Source of the DNA: Helicobacter muridarum
Lineage (GTDB): Bacteria; Campylobacterota; Campylobacteria; Campylobacterales; Helicobacteraceae
Length of the DNA stretch: 64,000 nucleotides
Assembly (NCBI RefSeq): GCF_000765805.2
Contig: NZ_JRPD02000004.1
Location: 104,209 to 168,208 of the forward strand
Direction: 5' to 3'
The position numbers and the translations under genes were made by a program. The notes under the pieces were generated by a model that had not been told where the DNA came from, ran no database searches, and worked only from the letters and a program-made list of their open reading frames with translations. Position 1 is the first letter of the stretch; the number at the start of each line of letters is the position of its first letter. Shown here in pieces: positions 53,917 to 61,226 of this stretch.

Positions 53917-54000
53917 TTATGTGTTAAGAGTTACATAGATTTTTACAATCAAGTAAATAATCTTTAAAACTAATATCGTGATTACTAGTTTTTTTCTCAT
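53917..54000 (-). CDS. 27-residue hydrophobic micropeptide, type I toxin-like
   Basis: Starts MRKKLVITILVLKIIYLIV and ends KIYVTLNT: one membrane helix with basic ends. Ribosome site GGAAGGAGGATAAA is the strongest in the region. A consensus promoter TTGACA-18-TATAAT lies upstream, a hairpin sits at the expected RNA 5' end, and a GC-rich hairpin follows the stop. Same architecture as the genes at 25.2 and 55.1 kb. Located between XRE copy 2 and the small gene before BRO copy 2. Confidence 0.6.
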   Translation of the reverse strand: MRKKLVITILVLKIIYLIVKIYVTLNT

Positions 54001-54014
54001 TTTATCCTCCTTCC

Positions 54015-54074
54015 GTAGACGTATTATTTACTGCCTACAAAAGAATTATAACAAAAATAATACGAGTTTGTCAA
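54015..54074 (-). promoter_or_regulatory. Promoter, flanking inverted repeat and 5' hairpin of the 54.0-kb micropeptide gene
   Basis: Minus strand: TTGACA (54069-54074), 18-base spacer, TATAAT (54045-54050). About 7 nt later GTAGGC (54033-54038) pairs with GTCTAC (54015-54020), forming a 5'-terminal hairpin. A separate perfect 9-bp inverted repeat, CGTATTATT/AATAATACG (54056-54064 and 54020-54028), brackets the -10 box and could be an operator, perhaps for one of the XRE proteins. Confidence 0.6.
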
Positions 54075-54122
54075 TAATTTTAACTTATTTTATACTTTAT
54101 TTTTAATTAAATAGCGTATTTG

Positions 54123-54380
54123 TTACGTTCTTGTAGTTAGTTTTTGAAGTATTGATGTTAATTCATCAAGTAGATTTTTTTCTTCTTCTAATTCCTTGAT
54201 TTTTAAGAACATTTCACATGCTTTTTGCATAGGAATAGAGATTTTATCAGTTCTGGCTGCTTTAGAAATAGCCTCTTCACTATACCCTATCTTTTCCCCA
54301 AGCTCTCTATATGTCAATCCCAATTCTTTACATGTCTTTTTAATCAAATTATCACTTTTTTTATCTATCTTATCTTGCAT
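54123..54380 (-). CDS. XRE-type HTH regulator, copy 2
   Basis: 85 residues. Starts MQDKIDKKSDNLIKKTCKEL and has the same HTH scaffold as copies 1 and 3 (LTYRELGEKIGYSEEAISKAAR), but a different recognition region and a Glu/Leu-rich C-terminal helix (IKELEEEKNLLDELTSIL). It lacks the repeat-derived insertion, so it represents the ancestral N-terminus. Lies 13 nt after BRO copy 3 on the same strand, so the pair is one transcription unit. Confidence 0.75.
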   Translation of the reverse strand: MQDKIDKKSDNLIKKTCKELGLTYRELGEKIGYSEEAISKAARTDKISIPMQKACEMFLKIKELEEEKNLLDELTSILQKLTTRT

Positions 54381-54393
54381 ATATACCCTTTAT

Positions 54394-54852
54394 TTACATC
54401 ATTTTTCTTTGCAAGGCAATTACTTCATCTTTTAAGCTTTCATTCTCTCTTTTTAAGCAATCTTTATGCGAATTAGAATCTCTTAGCTCATTAATAAGGC
54501 TAGATTCTATATCTGGATTTAGATAATAGCCCTTTTTTCTAATGCTTGGTAGGACTTCAGAAGTTACCCATTGCCTAAAGGGTTTAGCTTTTGGTTTATC
54601 ACTGCGCATAAGCACAAAGTAGAGTTGTGGCTCTGTTATCATGCTAAATTCTTTAATACCATAGCCTGTATCAAAGCTACCCACTTCTAGCGTGGATAGC
54701 TCAAATTCCCTTAAAACAGCTTCTTTTACTTTGTAGGTATCTTGTATTTCCAATATCCTACACACATCAGCAAGGCAAAACAAAGGATTTTGATTACTAC
54801 CTATAACTCTAACTTGTCCTAAATCTTTATGATTAAATATTTGTAGTTGCAT
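54394..54852 (-). CDS. BRO-N domain protein, copy 3 (C-terminally truncated)
   Basis: 152 residues with the shared BRO-N domain (MQLQIFNHKDLGQVRVIG, SMITEPQLYFVLMRSDKPK, EVLPSIRKKGYYLNPD) and coiled coil, ending LQRKMM. The C-terminal HTH of copy 1 is missing. The segment GSFDTGYGIKEFSM matches copy 1, while residues 35-50 are its own, so the copies are mosaics. Starts 1 nt after the small upstream gene. Confidence 0.8.
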   Translation of the reverse strand: MQLQIFNHKDLGQVRVIGSNQNPLFCLADVCRILEIQDTYKVKEAVLREFELSTLEVGSFDTGYGIKEFSMITEPQLYFVLMRSDKPKAKPFRQWVTSEVLPSIRKKGYYLNPDIESSLINELRDSNSHKDCLKRENESLKDEVIALQRKMM

Positions 54853-54853
54853 A

Positions 54854-54943
54854 TTAATCCTTATTTTTATCCATACTAAAAACTTTATATGTTAAAGCAC
54901 ATAACCATATAATAATCACACCAAATAACAAATTTTCTAACAT
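54854..54943 (-). CDS. 29-residue small membrane protein before BRO copy 3
   Basis: MLENLLFGVIIIWLCALTY then KVFSMDKNKD. AAAGGAG lies 6 nt before the ATG. One base separates the stop from the BRO copy 3 start, the same junction (GGATTAATATG) as at copy 2. Not recognised; single membrane helix. Confidence 0.6.
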   Translation of the reverse strand: MLENLLFGVIIIWLCALTYKVFSMDKNKD

Positions 54944-54991
54944 TCTTAACTCCTTTATGGTAGCATTAGGCATACACAAATGTTGGTTATT

Positions 54992-55017
54992 GGAGGCGGG
55001 CTTAAAGCCCTCCCTCC
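54992..55017 (-). terminator. GC-rich hairpin after the 55.1-kb micropeptide
   Basis: GGGCT TAA AGCCC core (54998-55010) extended by GGAGG/CCTCC outside a small internal loop (54992-55017), 16 nt downstream of the micropeptide stop. Same position and character as the hairpin at 53882. Confidence 0.5.
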
Positions 55018-55032
55018 CACCCTACCATTATC

Positions 55033-55116
55033 TTAAGAACTATTAATCATTTTAATAATCCAAATGATAATGGCTACAAGTCTGGACAACTTGATTATTA
55101 AATCTAACCATTTCAT
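55033..55116 (-). CDS. 27-residue hydrophobic micropeptide, type I toxin-like
   Basis: Starts MKWLDLIIKLSRLVAIIIW and ends IIKMINSS: one membrane helix with Lys/Arg near both ends. AAAGGAG lies 8 nt before the ATG. Promoter, 5'-end hairpin and downstream GC-rich hairpin are all present, as at 54.0 and 25.2 kb, while the peptide sequence differs. It lies between XRE copy 3 and the small gene that precedes BRO copy 3. Toxicity is inferred, not shown. Confidence 0.6.
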   Translation of the reverse strand: MKWLDLIIKLSRLVAIIIWIIKMINSS

Positions 55117-55140
55117 TTGTGCATCTCCTTTCTTTGGATT

Positions 55141-55201
55141 TAAAAGTAGCTTTTTACTACTTTTATGACACAATTATAATATATTTTAATTCTTTTGTCA
55201 A
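55141..55201 (-). promoter_or_regulatory. Consensus promoter and 5' hairpin of the 55.1-kb micropeptide gene
   Basis: Minus strand: TTGACA (55196-55201), 17-base spacer, TATAAT (55173-55178), both perfect. About 8 nt later the perfect 9-bp stem TAAAAGTAG/CTACTTTTA (55157-55165 and 55141-55149) with a 7-nt loop would form the 5' end of the RNA, followed by the ribosome site. Confidence 0.65.
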
Positions 55202-55253
55202 GGTTTTTAGTATTAAAAAAAATATTTTTTACTTATTTAAAGGTAGCAATATA

Positions 55254-55595
55254 CTACTTTAATAGTAGTCTTTTAATTGTGCGGAAGTCTTGTAGCTCGG
55301 ATTCTAACTCATTGATTTTAAGCAACATTTGCAATGATTTTTCAACTTGCAAATTTATTTCATCGCTACTCGCAAGTCGCTTAATGCTGGCTTCTGTTAG
55401 TCCAATCTTCTCCCCTAATTCTCTATATGTCAATCCCAATTCTTTACATGTCTTTTTAATCAAATTATCACTTTTTTTATCTGTTTTATCTTGTGCTTTA
55501 TCTACTAAGTCATGCTCCGCACTTTCTTTGTCATGTTGAGCGGAGCGAAACATCTTAGAATCTAGCCTTGTGGCTTTAGTCTTTTTATCTTGCAT
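55254..55595 (-). CDS. XRE-type HTH regulator, copy 3 (with repeat-derived insertion)
   Basis: 113 residues. N-terminal 60 residues identical to copy 1 including the SKMFRSAQHDKE insertion. The recognition region differs (GLTEASIKRLASSDEINL), and the C-terminal helix is LQMLLKINELESELQDFRTIKRLLLK. The shared 5' DNA with copy 1 extends upstream through about 55661. First regulator of the array in the direction of transcription; lies downstream of the GemA remnant. Confidence 0.75.
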   Translation of the reverse strand: MQDKKTKATRLDSKMFRSAQHDKESAEHDLVDKAQDKTDKKSDNLIKKTCKELGLTYRELGEKIGLTEASIKRLASSDEINLQVEKSLQMLLKINELESELQDFRTIKRLLLK

Positions 55596-55621
55596 AGTTA
55601 TCCTTATATTTGCATATCATA

Positions 55622-56086
55622 TTATCTTTGCCCTCTATAATCCATATTATTTATATACTTTAGACTCTTATCCCATTTTGCAATCTTTCTTAAGCCAATA
55701 ATCACCTTTGTAGCCTCACTCTTGCTTAAATTCTCAATAGATTCTATATCTCTTTTTGTTTGCTTTTTAAAAAACTCCTTTGCTTTTATATCGTTATATC
55801 TCACAATATTTAGCATATCTTCTATCATTAGGGCTTGATTTTTTGTAATTTTAGAGATGCTCTTTTTTCTTAAAGGTAGAAGCTGCGCCCTACCAATGCT
55901 ATCTTTTAAGCAATAGTCTCTATCTTGTTTCTTACCATTAAATATGTCTAATACTTCCCATAGCTCCTTTATGCTTAAATCTTTAGAGCTTTCTACTCCA
56001 TAGCGAACATGCAGCCACTCACTCCAAAATGAAGCAATATATAGCTCCTTATACCTTGCATGTGTATGGATTTTAGCTAAGAGAAT
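55622..56086 (-). CDS. GemA-like phage regulatory protein (DUF1018), start codon not evident
   Basis: Open for 154 codons. KIHTHARYKELYIASFWSEW near the start and KSEATKVIIGLRKIAKWDKSL near the end fit Mu GemA/gp16, a modulator of host supercoiling in Mu lysogeny. The frame begins right after a TAG with ATT-CTC-TTA, and no ATG, GTG or TTG occurs before codon 87, so either ATT is used or the true start is lost. It overlaps the MuA remnant by 14 nt. Confidence 0.55.
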   Translation of the reverse strand: MLLAKIHTHARYKELYIASFWSEWLHVRYGVESSKDLSIKELWEVLDIFNGKKQDRDYCLKDSIGRAQLLPLRKKSISKITKNQALMIEDMLNIVRYNDIKAKEFFKKQTKRDIESIENLSKSEATKVIIGLRKIAKWDKSLKYINNMDYRGQR

Positions 56087-56360
56087 CTAGCTTAATTCTT
56101 TTCACCGCCTTTTCTATCATATTAGCCCTATACGCAATGATAAACTCTTCAGCTTCCACTTCACTAGTAAATGGCTCACTCCATATTTGTAGGACTTTGC
56201 CGCCACGACCTATGCCATTGATACAAATAAAGGTAAAATTTTGCCTTTTAAGGTGCAAAATTCTTTGCCTCGCTGTTTTGCACGAAAACATGCTTTTCTA
56301 AGCTTTTTTAACAATATTATTTTGCAAAGCAAACTCCTTACCACTTATCCATTGTTTCAT
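56073..56360 (-). pseudogene. MuA transposase N-terminal domain remnant with internal stop
   Basis: ATG at 56360 gives MKQWISGKEFALQNNIVKKA, then an in-frame TAG. The same frame then reads KSMFSCKTARQRILHL and INGIGRGGKVLQIW to the stop at 56073. W(I/V)S.KE at the start and the GRGGK loop match the end/enhancer-binding HTH at the N-terminus of Mu-type transposases. The DDE catalytic core is absent: the frame ends and GemA follows directly, so most of A and all of B have been deleted. Confidence 0.7.
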
Positions 56361-56783
56361 TTTTATCCCTTACTAATTTATAGCTATAATCCAATAACCA
56401 CAAATGGAAAGTAGTTATTCAAGACTTATAGTCTATTTGTAGCTTAATTTATAAAGCTACTTTTAATCTTCAAAGTTTAAGCTTGCAACCACTTTTTTAG
56501 ACTCATATATAGTATTTTGTCATGGTATATAGGCAAAGTTCAAATTTTTACGTTCACTTTAATTTAAGCAATACTTTACATCTTACAGCCATGCCTATTA
56601 TCATTCAAGACAGTTTTTCAAAAGCCGCAGTATTATGTGCTATAATTACACTTTTTGAAATTGGTATAAATTATTATCGTTTGAAAACTAATGAAGTTTT
56701 ATGTAAATAAAGCTATATGATTTAATTTTATAAAAAGTTCGTATGGATATAAATAGTCAAAAACACAATTATTAAGGATTTGA
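56361..56783. other. Prophage edge and upstream region of the glycan locus
   Basis: 423 bases. Two perfect inverted repeats lie just upstream of the MuA remnant: AGACT TAT AGTCT (56422-56434) and GTAGCTT..AAGCTAC (56439-56460), candidate repressor operators. A rightward frame at 56522-56710 (62 codons) has no ribosome site or recognisable content and is not called. AAGGA before 56784 is the ribosome site of the TagB-like gene. Confidence 0.45.
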
Positions 56784-58253
56784 ATGAGAATTTTTTACCT
56801 TTGTGTTATATTTGCCATAGCTCCAAATATGGCATTTGCCTATCTTGACCCTGGCACTGGATCACTTCTAATATCATCGTTTGTTGCAATTATTGCTTCG
56901 GGTATTTTTGTATACAAAAATATATTTTATAAAGTTATAGGTATTATTCGTGGCGGTAGTATTAAAAGGGCAAAAAATACCAGAAATAATGCACTTGTGT
57001 TTTATAGTGAAGGTAAGCAATATCACAATGTTTTTAAGCCAATTTTGGAATATCTAGATTCTATACAATATCCATATACCTATCTAACTTCATCAAAAGA
57101 AGACTTTTTACCATATTATAATAAATCTAAGTATATTTCTAATAATGCACAAATTAGTTTAGAATCTACCCCAGACACTTTAATGCCTGGCGAATACAAA
57201 AATAATAAACAAGCTACTTTTGAGTATATAGGGAGTAGCGATAGTAATAAAGCAATTACTAGATTAAATTCTCTTAGAGCTGATGTCGTGATGATGACTA
57301 CACCACAGCTTGATGTCTTGCAATTGAAGCGAAGTAAGGGTGTAAAGCATTATTGTCATATAATTCATTCTTTGCCTCATGTAGATAATTATGAGATTTT
57401 TGCACTTGATTATTTTGACAGTGTTTTCACAAATTCGCCAATCCATACAGATTATATTCATGAAGTAGAGCGCATTCGCTCTCTACATACAAAGCAAGTT
57501 GTTATTACGGGTTGTAGTTACCTTGATGAATTGGCAAAAAAGCTTGAGGCTTATAAGAAAAGTAGCAAAAAAATTCGCTTCTTTAATAATGATAAAAAGA
57601 CTATTTTGATTGCTCCATCATGGGGTAGAGAGGCAATTTTAAGGAAATATGGGCTAAAGCTTATTAAACCATTAGCAGATTCTAAGTTTAATGTAATCAT
57701 TCGCCCCCACCCTCAAACTCTAATAGCGGAGAAAGAGCATATAGATAAGATAAAAGAGGCATTAAGTGGATATGATAACATCGCATGGGATACTAATAGG
57801 GACAATATCTATGCTATGGATAATGCAGAATTAATGGTTGGTGATTTTTCAGGCGTGTTGTTTGACTTTGTTTGTTTGTTTGAAAAACCAGTGCTTACAC
57901 CGGATTTTAACTTTAATGTTATTGGGTATGATTTAGAAGATACAGGTCGCACTCCTTGGGTAGAATGGGCATTAAAACAAATTGGCAGAAAAATAAAAAT
58001 AGAGGATTTAGATAATATAGCATATATCATAGAATCTATGTTGAGTTATGATGAACATGCAGATCAGCTAAAAGCCAATATTGAAGAGATGAAGAAAAAT
58101 TTATGGCATTTTAAAGGAAAGGCAGGAGAAAAAAGCGCAAAGGAGATTCTAAAAATCCGCTTTAATATATTAAAAAATGAGCTAGGAGGACAAGCTCTTT
58201 TGTATGATGAGCTCCGTAGCTTAGAGGAAATAATAAAGGAAAAGGTAGCGTAG
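56784..58253 (+). CDS. CDP-glycerol glycerophosphotransferase family protein (TagB/TagF-like)
   Basis: 489 residues. A signal-like helix leads into YLDPGTGSLL, a short motif common in surface-polymer proteins, then a second membrane helix (about 30-55). The rest is a GT-B-like teichoic-acid-type polymerase: KHYCHIIHSLPHVDNYEIF, ITGCSYLDELA, ILIAPSWGREAILR, FNVIIRPHPQT, and MVGDFSGVLFDFVCLFEKPVL with the donor-binding Asp-Ser/Phe-Ser pattern. Such enzymes transfer glycerol- or ribitol-phosphate to membrane-linked glycans. First gene of the glycan-decoration block; substrate is inferred. Confidence 0.8.
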   Translation: MRIFYLCVIFAIAPNMAFAYLDPGTGSLLISSFVAIIASGIFVYKNIFYKVIGIIRGGSIKRAKNTRNNALVFYSEGKQYHNVFKPILEYLDSIQYPYTYLTSSKEDFLPYYNKSKYISNNAQISLESTPDTLMPGEYKNNKQATFEYIGSSDSNKAITRLNSLRADVVMMTTPQLDVLQLKRSKGVKHYCHIIHSLPHVDNYEIFALDYFDSVFTNSPIHTDYIHEVERIRSLHTKQVVITGCSYLDELAKKLEAYKKSSKKIRFFNNDKKTILIAPSWGREAILRKYGLKLIKPLADSKFNVIIRPHPQTLIAEKEHIDKIKEALSGYDNIAWDTNRDNIYAMDNAELMVGDFSGVLFDFVCLFEKPVLTPDFNFNVIGYDLEDTGRTPWVEWALKQIGRKIKIEDLDNIAYIIESMLSYDEHADQLKANIEEMKKNLWHFKGKAGEKSAKEILKIRFNILKNELGGQALLYDELRSLEEIIKEKVA

Positions 58254-58602
58254 TAAATGATGTAAGCTTGCTTACTAAAGTTTTGCGAATTAGAGTATAT
58301 AATGATAAATTTAGATTAAAGCATAGATATGTGCCAAAAATTCTTGATACCAAAACCTTGAATTTTTAAGAGCGAGATTTCTAAGTATTTAATAGATTCT
58401 AATAACAATACTAACAGTACCTAATATAGAAACATTTTATTAGCAAATTATAAAATGCCAAAATATGGATTATTGGTTTGCTATATGGTAACTACAATAT
58501 ATTATCAAATATGCTTTTGTTTTGCAAAAATATTAATGATTTTATCTAATAGCAAACACATTGCCTCCATTGCTAGCGATATTAATCTTAAAATAATAAT
58601 TT
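58254..58602. other. 349-base intergenic region
   Basis: AT-rich spacer between the TagB-like gene and the YidC-sulfatase gene. No ORF, palindrome or confident promoter is seen. Confidence 0.35.
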
Positions 58603-61137
58603 ATGGACTATAAAATGACTGAAATCTTATATTATATACTTTTGTTCCCATTAGAACAGCTCTTAGAATGGATGCTATATACATTGTTTAAAGCAACCAA
58701 AAGTGGTGCACTATCAATCATACTTTTAAGCTTATTGGTGAATCTATTTTTGCTTAAAATATTTCTATACACAGATAAAAAGGCAAAAGATGAAAGTGAG
58801 TTAAAGAAAAAGCTAGATTCTCGTATCAAAGCATGGAAAAGCGTATATAAGAGAGCAAAACTCTATGCTTTTACACAAACACTTTATAGACAGCATAACT
58901 ACCACCCTATATATGCTTTGCGCTCACTGCTTGGCTTATTATTACAAATACCATTTTTTATAGCTATGTATGCAGTGATTGCCAATGCAGATTTTTTATT
59001 AGCAAAACCTTTTTTATGGATACATGATTTAAGCAAACCAGATTCTATACCATTTGGTTTATTTGGATTAGAATCTATTCACTTGTTGCCTATTCTAATG
59101 ACACTTTTTACTTTGATTAACGTGATGATTGTATCAAAGGAATTGGGAGCTAGATTACAAGGTGCAGGTATTGCTTTGCTTTTCTTAGTTTTACTTTATT
59201 CTATGCCTAGTGCTTTAGTTCTTTATTGGACTTGTAATATGTTATTTGCCTTATTGAAGGAGTTATATAAGAAATACAAAAAAGCAAGTGAGATAGAATC
59301 TATACAATCCAATAAAACAATATCTACGCCAAATATTACAAAATCTAAAGACTTATTAACCATATCAAAAAGCAACTATAAGGGCATAATATTTTTATCA
59401 ATTATCAATATATGCGTAATGATGTTTATATTTAATACTTATGCATTGATTGCAACGGATTTGGGGCAATTTGAGGCAAGTGAAATAAATATTATACTTG
59501 CAGCATCATTTGGTTGTGGCTTACTTATATCATTAATCTTTATATATTTATCAAGCTTTATTAACTCCTTAAAAGTATTAAAAATAACAGCAATAATACT
59601 TAGCGCAGTATTTATTATTGGGTTGCTTTATAGTCTTGTTTTAACTGGAGATTATGGACCTATGCAAGGTTTCACGTTTGCAAGACCATTAATATTAAAT
59701 AATACTCAAATTACAATTGATATTATTGCTGTTATATGTTGCATTATGTGTGCATACTTTCTTAATAAGTCTAGGTTTATTAAAGGATTCTATAAAGTTT
59801 CATTAGCTACTTTATGTGTGGTTAGCTCTTTTAGTTTGTATAATATTACAATAGAGACTAATTCCAAAAAAGATATTATGCAAAAATATGCAAATGATAG
59901 AAATGGCGATAATAAAGACGATCCTATATTTGCATTCTCTAAAGATAAGACTAATATATTAGTAATATTGCTTGATAGGGCAGATGGCTACACTACCCAT
60001 AGAATCCTAGAATCTAACAAAGAGCTTAGAGATAAATTTGATGGCTTTATTGATTTTAGGAATGCACTATCTAGCGGGAATCTTACTTTCTCTACACTAA
60101 CAAGTGTAATTGGTGGGGAATATTACAGTGCACTTAATATAAATAAAAGAGCAAACAAAGACAAGACATTGCAATCTGCCATTAATGATGGTTATGCTAA
60201 TACCTTTAATGCCTTTCAAAAGGCAGGCTATGCTACAGCAGGGATTATTGATTATCCTGCGGATACAGAGATTTATAAGAAGTTAGATAATAGTAGTAAT
60301 ATAGTTTTTAAAACAAATGCCTATAATGCCGAGTATGCCTTATACCATGATGTAAACATTAATGAAGGCGTCTCATCTCTTTCTAGATTAATATCTATAA
60401 GCTTATTTAAAATCTCTCCATATAGTATTAGACCTTATGTATATCGTGATGGAAGATTGCTCCTAATATTAAAGCATGGTATTTCAGGTGTGGTTGAAAT
60501 AGCTGAAATGTATGCTCTTCGCACACGATTATCAAACACAGCACAAACTGATACCTTTAAATTCTTTCATAATAGCATAACTCACAATCCCTATGTATTA
60601 GACAAAGATTGCAATTTTGTAGATAATTCACCAAAGAACAAGCACCCAAATGATTTGCTTTATGGATTGATGAATGGACATTATAATGCAGAAAGTTGTG
60701 CATTAAAATGGCTAGGAGAAACATTTGACAAAATGAAAAAGCTAGGAGTATATGATAATACAGAGATTTTTATCACAGCAGACCATGGAGCTCAATACAA
60801 ATATCTCCCTGTTAAAATGAGCTTTCATGTCCCTTTATTTTATAAGCCAATGCACAGCAGAGGAGAAATGAAGCAAGATGAAAGAGTGATTATGAATTAT
60901 GACTTAGCAAGTATATTTTGCTCTCATCTAAAGAATGGCTGCCCAAATGTAAAAACAAATATTTTAGAAAACTATCCAAATCAAAGAGATGTAATCTTAT
61001 ATGAAAGTGATTGGAATAAAATAAGAAAAATAAATAAAGCCAATTACAAAATCGATTTAGAAAATTATTATAAATACAATTGGGGACATAATGAAATTTA
61101 TGATTCTAAAAACTGGGAGAAAATTAGCATTGATTAA
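58603..61137 (+). CDS. YidC/Oxa1-like domain fused to a sulfatase/phosphoglycerol-transferase-like domain
   Basis: 844-residue fusion. Residues about 1-230 match YidC/Oxa1 (LYRQHNYHPIYALRSLLGLLLQIPFFIAMY, then LPILMTLFTLINVM, and MPSALVLYWTCNMLFALLKE). The groove arginine of true insertases, in TM1 of this core, appears to be Asn (ILLSLLVNLFLLK). Residues about 260-420 hold five or six more membrane helices. Residues about 445-844 are an alkaline-phosphatase-fold sulfatase (LtaS/MdoB/EptA-like): ILVILLDRADGY (metal Asp), SSGNLTFSTLTSV (probable Thr nucleophile, near 493) and FITADHGAQY (about 723-732). It sits between a TagB-like polymerase and lic genes, suggesting transfer of a phospho-alcohol to a surface glycan. 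ATG 58615 is an alternative start. Confidence 0.8.
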   Translation: MDYKMTEILYYILLFPLEQLLEWMLYTLFKATKSGALSIILLSLLVNLFLLKIFLYTDKKAKDESELKKKLDSRIKAWKSVYKRAKLYAFTQTLYRQHNYHPIYALRSLLGLLLQIPFFIAMYAVIANADFLLAKPFLWIHDLSKPDSIPFGLFGLESIHLLPILMTLFTLINVMIVSKELGARLQGAGIALLFLVLLYSMPSALVLYWTCNMLFALLKELYKKYKKASEIESIQSNKTISTPNITKSKDLLTISKSNYKGIIFLSIINICVMMFIFNTYALIATDLGQFEASEINIILAASFGCGLLISLIFIYLSSFINSLKVLKITAIILSAVFIIGLLYSLVLTGDYGPMQGFTFARPLILNNTQITIDIIAVICCIMCAYFLNKSRFIKGFYKVSLATLCVVSSFSLYNITIETNSKKDIMQKYANDRNGDNKDDPIFAFSKDKTNILVILLDRADGYTTHRILESNKELRDKFDGFIDFRNALSSGNLTFSTLTSVIGGEYYSALNINKRANKDKTLQSAINDGYANTFNAFQKAGYATAGIIDYPADTEIYKKLDNSSNIVFKTNAYNAEYALYHDVNINEGVSSLSRLISISLFKISPYSIRPYVYRDGRLLLILKHGISGVVEIAEMYALRTRLSNTAQTDTFKFFHNSITHNPYVLDKDCNFVDNSPKNKHPNDLLYGLMNGHYNAESCALKWLGETFDKMKKLGVYDNTEIFITADHGAQYKYLPVKMSFHVPLFYKPMHSRGEMKQDERVIMNYDLASIFCSHLKNGCPNVKTNILENYPNQRDVILYESDWNKIRKINKANYKIDLENYYKYNWGHNEIYDSKNWEKISID

Positions 61138-61184
61138 ATACAATCACATAGACGAATTTATAGAATCTATACCTAAACTTAAGA

Positions 61185-61190
61185 TATAAT
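61185..61190 (+). promoter_or_regulatory. -10 box for the licC-licA fusion gene
   Basis: TATAAT 37 nt upstream of the TTG start at 61227, giving the lic pair its own promoter. Confidence 0.5.
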
Positions 61191-61226
61191 ATCTTTGCAC
61201 ACCCAAACCTAATAAAAGGGGCTAAA

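Larger units (their letters stand above)
45126..56360. mobile_element. Decayed, rearranged Mu-like prophage with BRO/XRE cassette array
   Basis: Mu-type landmarks occur but are out of order and on both strands: repressor (broken), gp28-type terminase (truncated), gp29-type portal, gp30/MuF, gpG-like morphogenesis protein, Mor, GemA, and the N-terminus of MuA with an internal stop. MuB, Ner, protease/scaffold, capsid, tail and lysis genes are missing. The block is bounded by tpsB and the glycan locus. True ends (TG..CA, 5-bp target duplication) could not be located, so boundaries are those of recognisable genes. Confidence 0.8.

Noticed and set aside
56522..56710. 62-codon rightward frame at the prophage edge
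   Set aside because: No ribosome site, no recognisable motif, and composition of intergenic DNA.
58603..59290. Ordinary membrane insertase YidC
   Set aside because: The frame continues without a stop into a sulfatase-fold domain, and the conserved groove arginine is apparently Asn.
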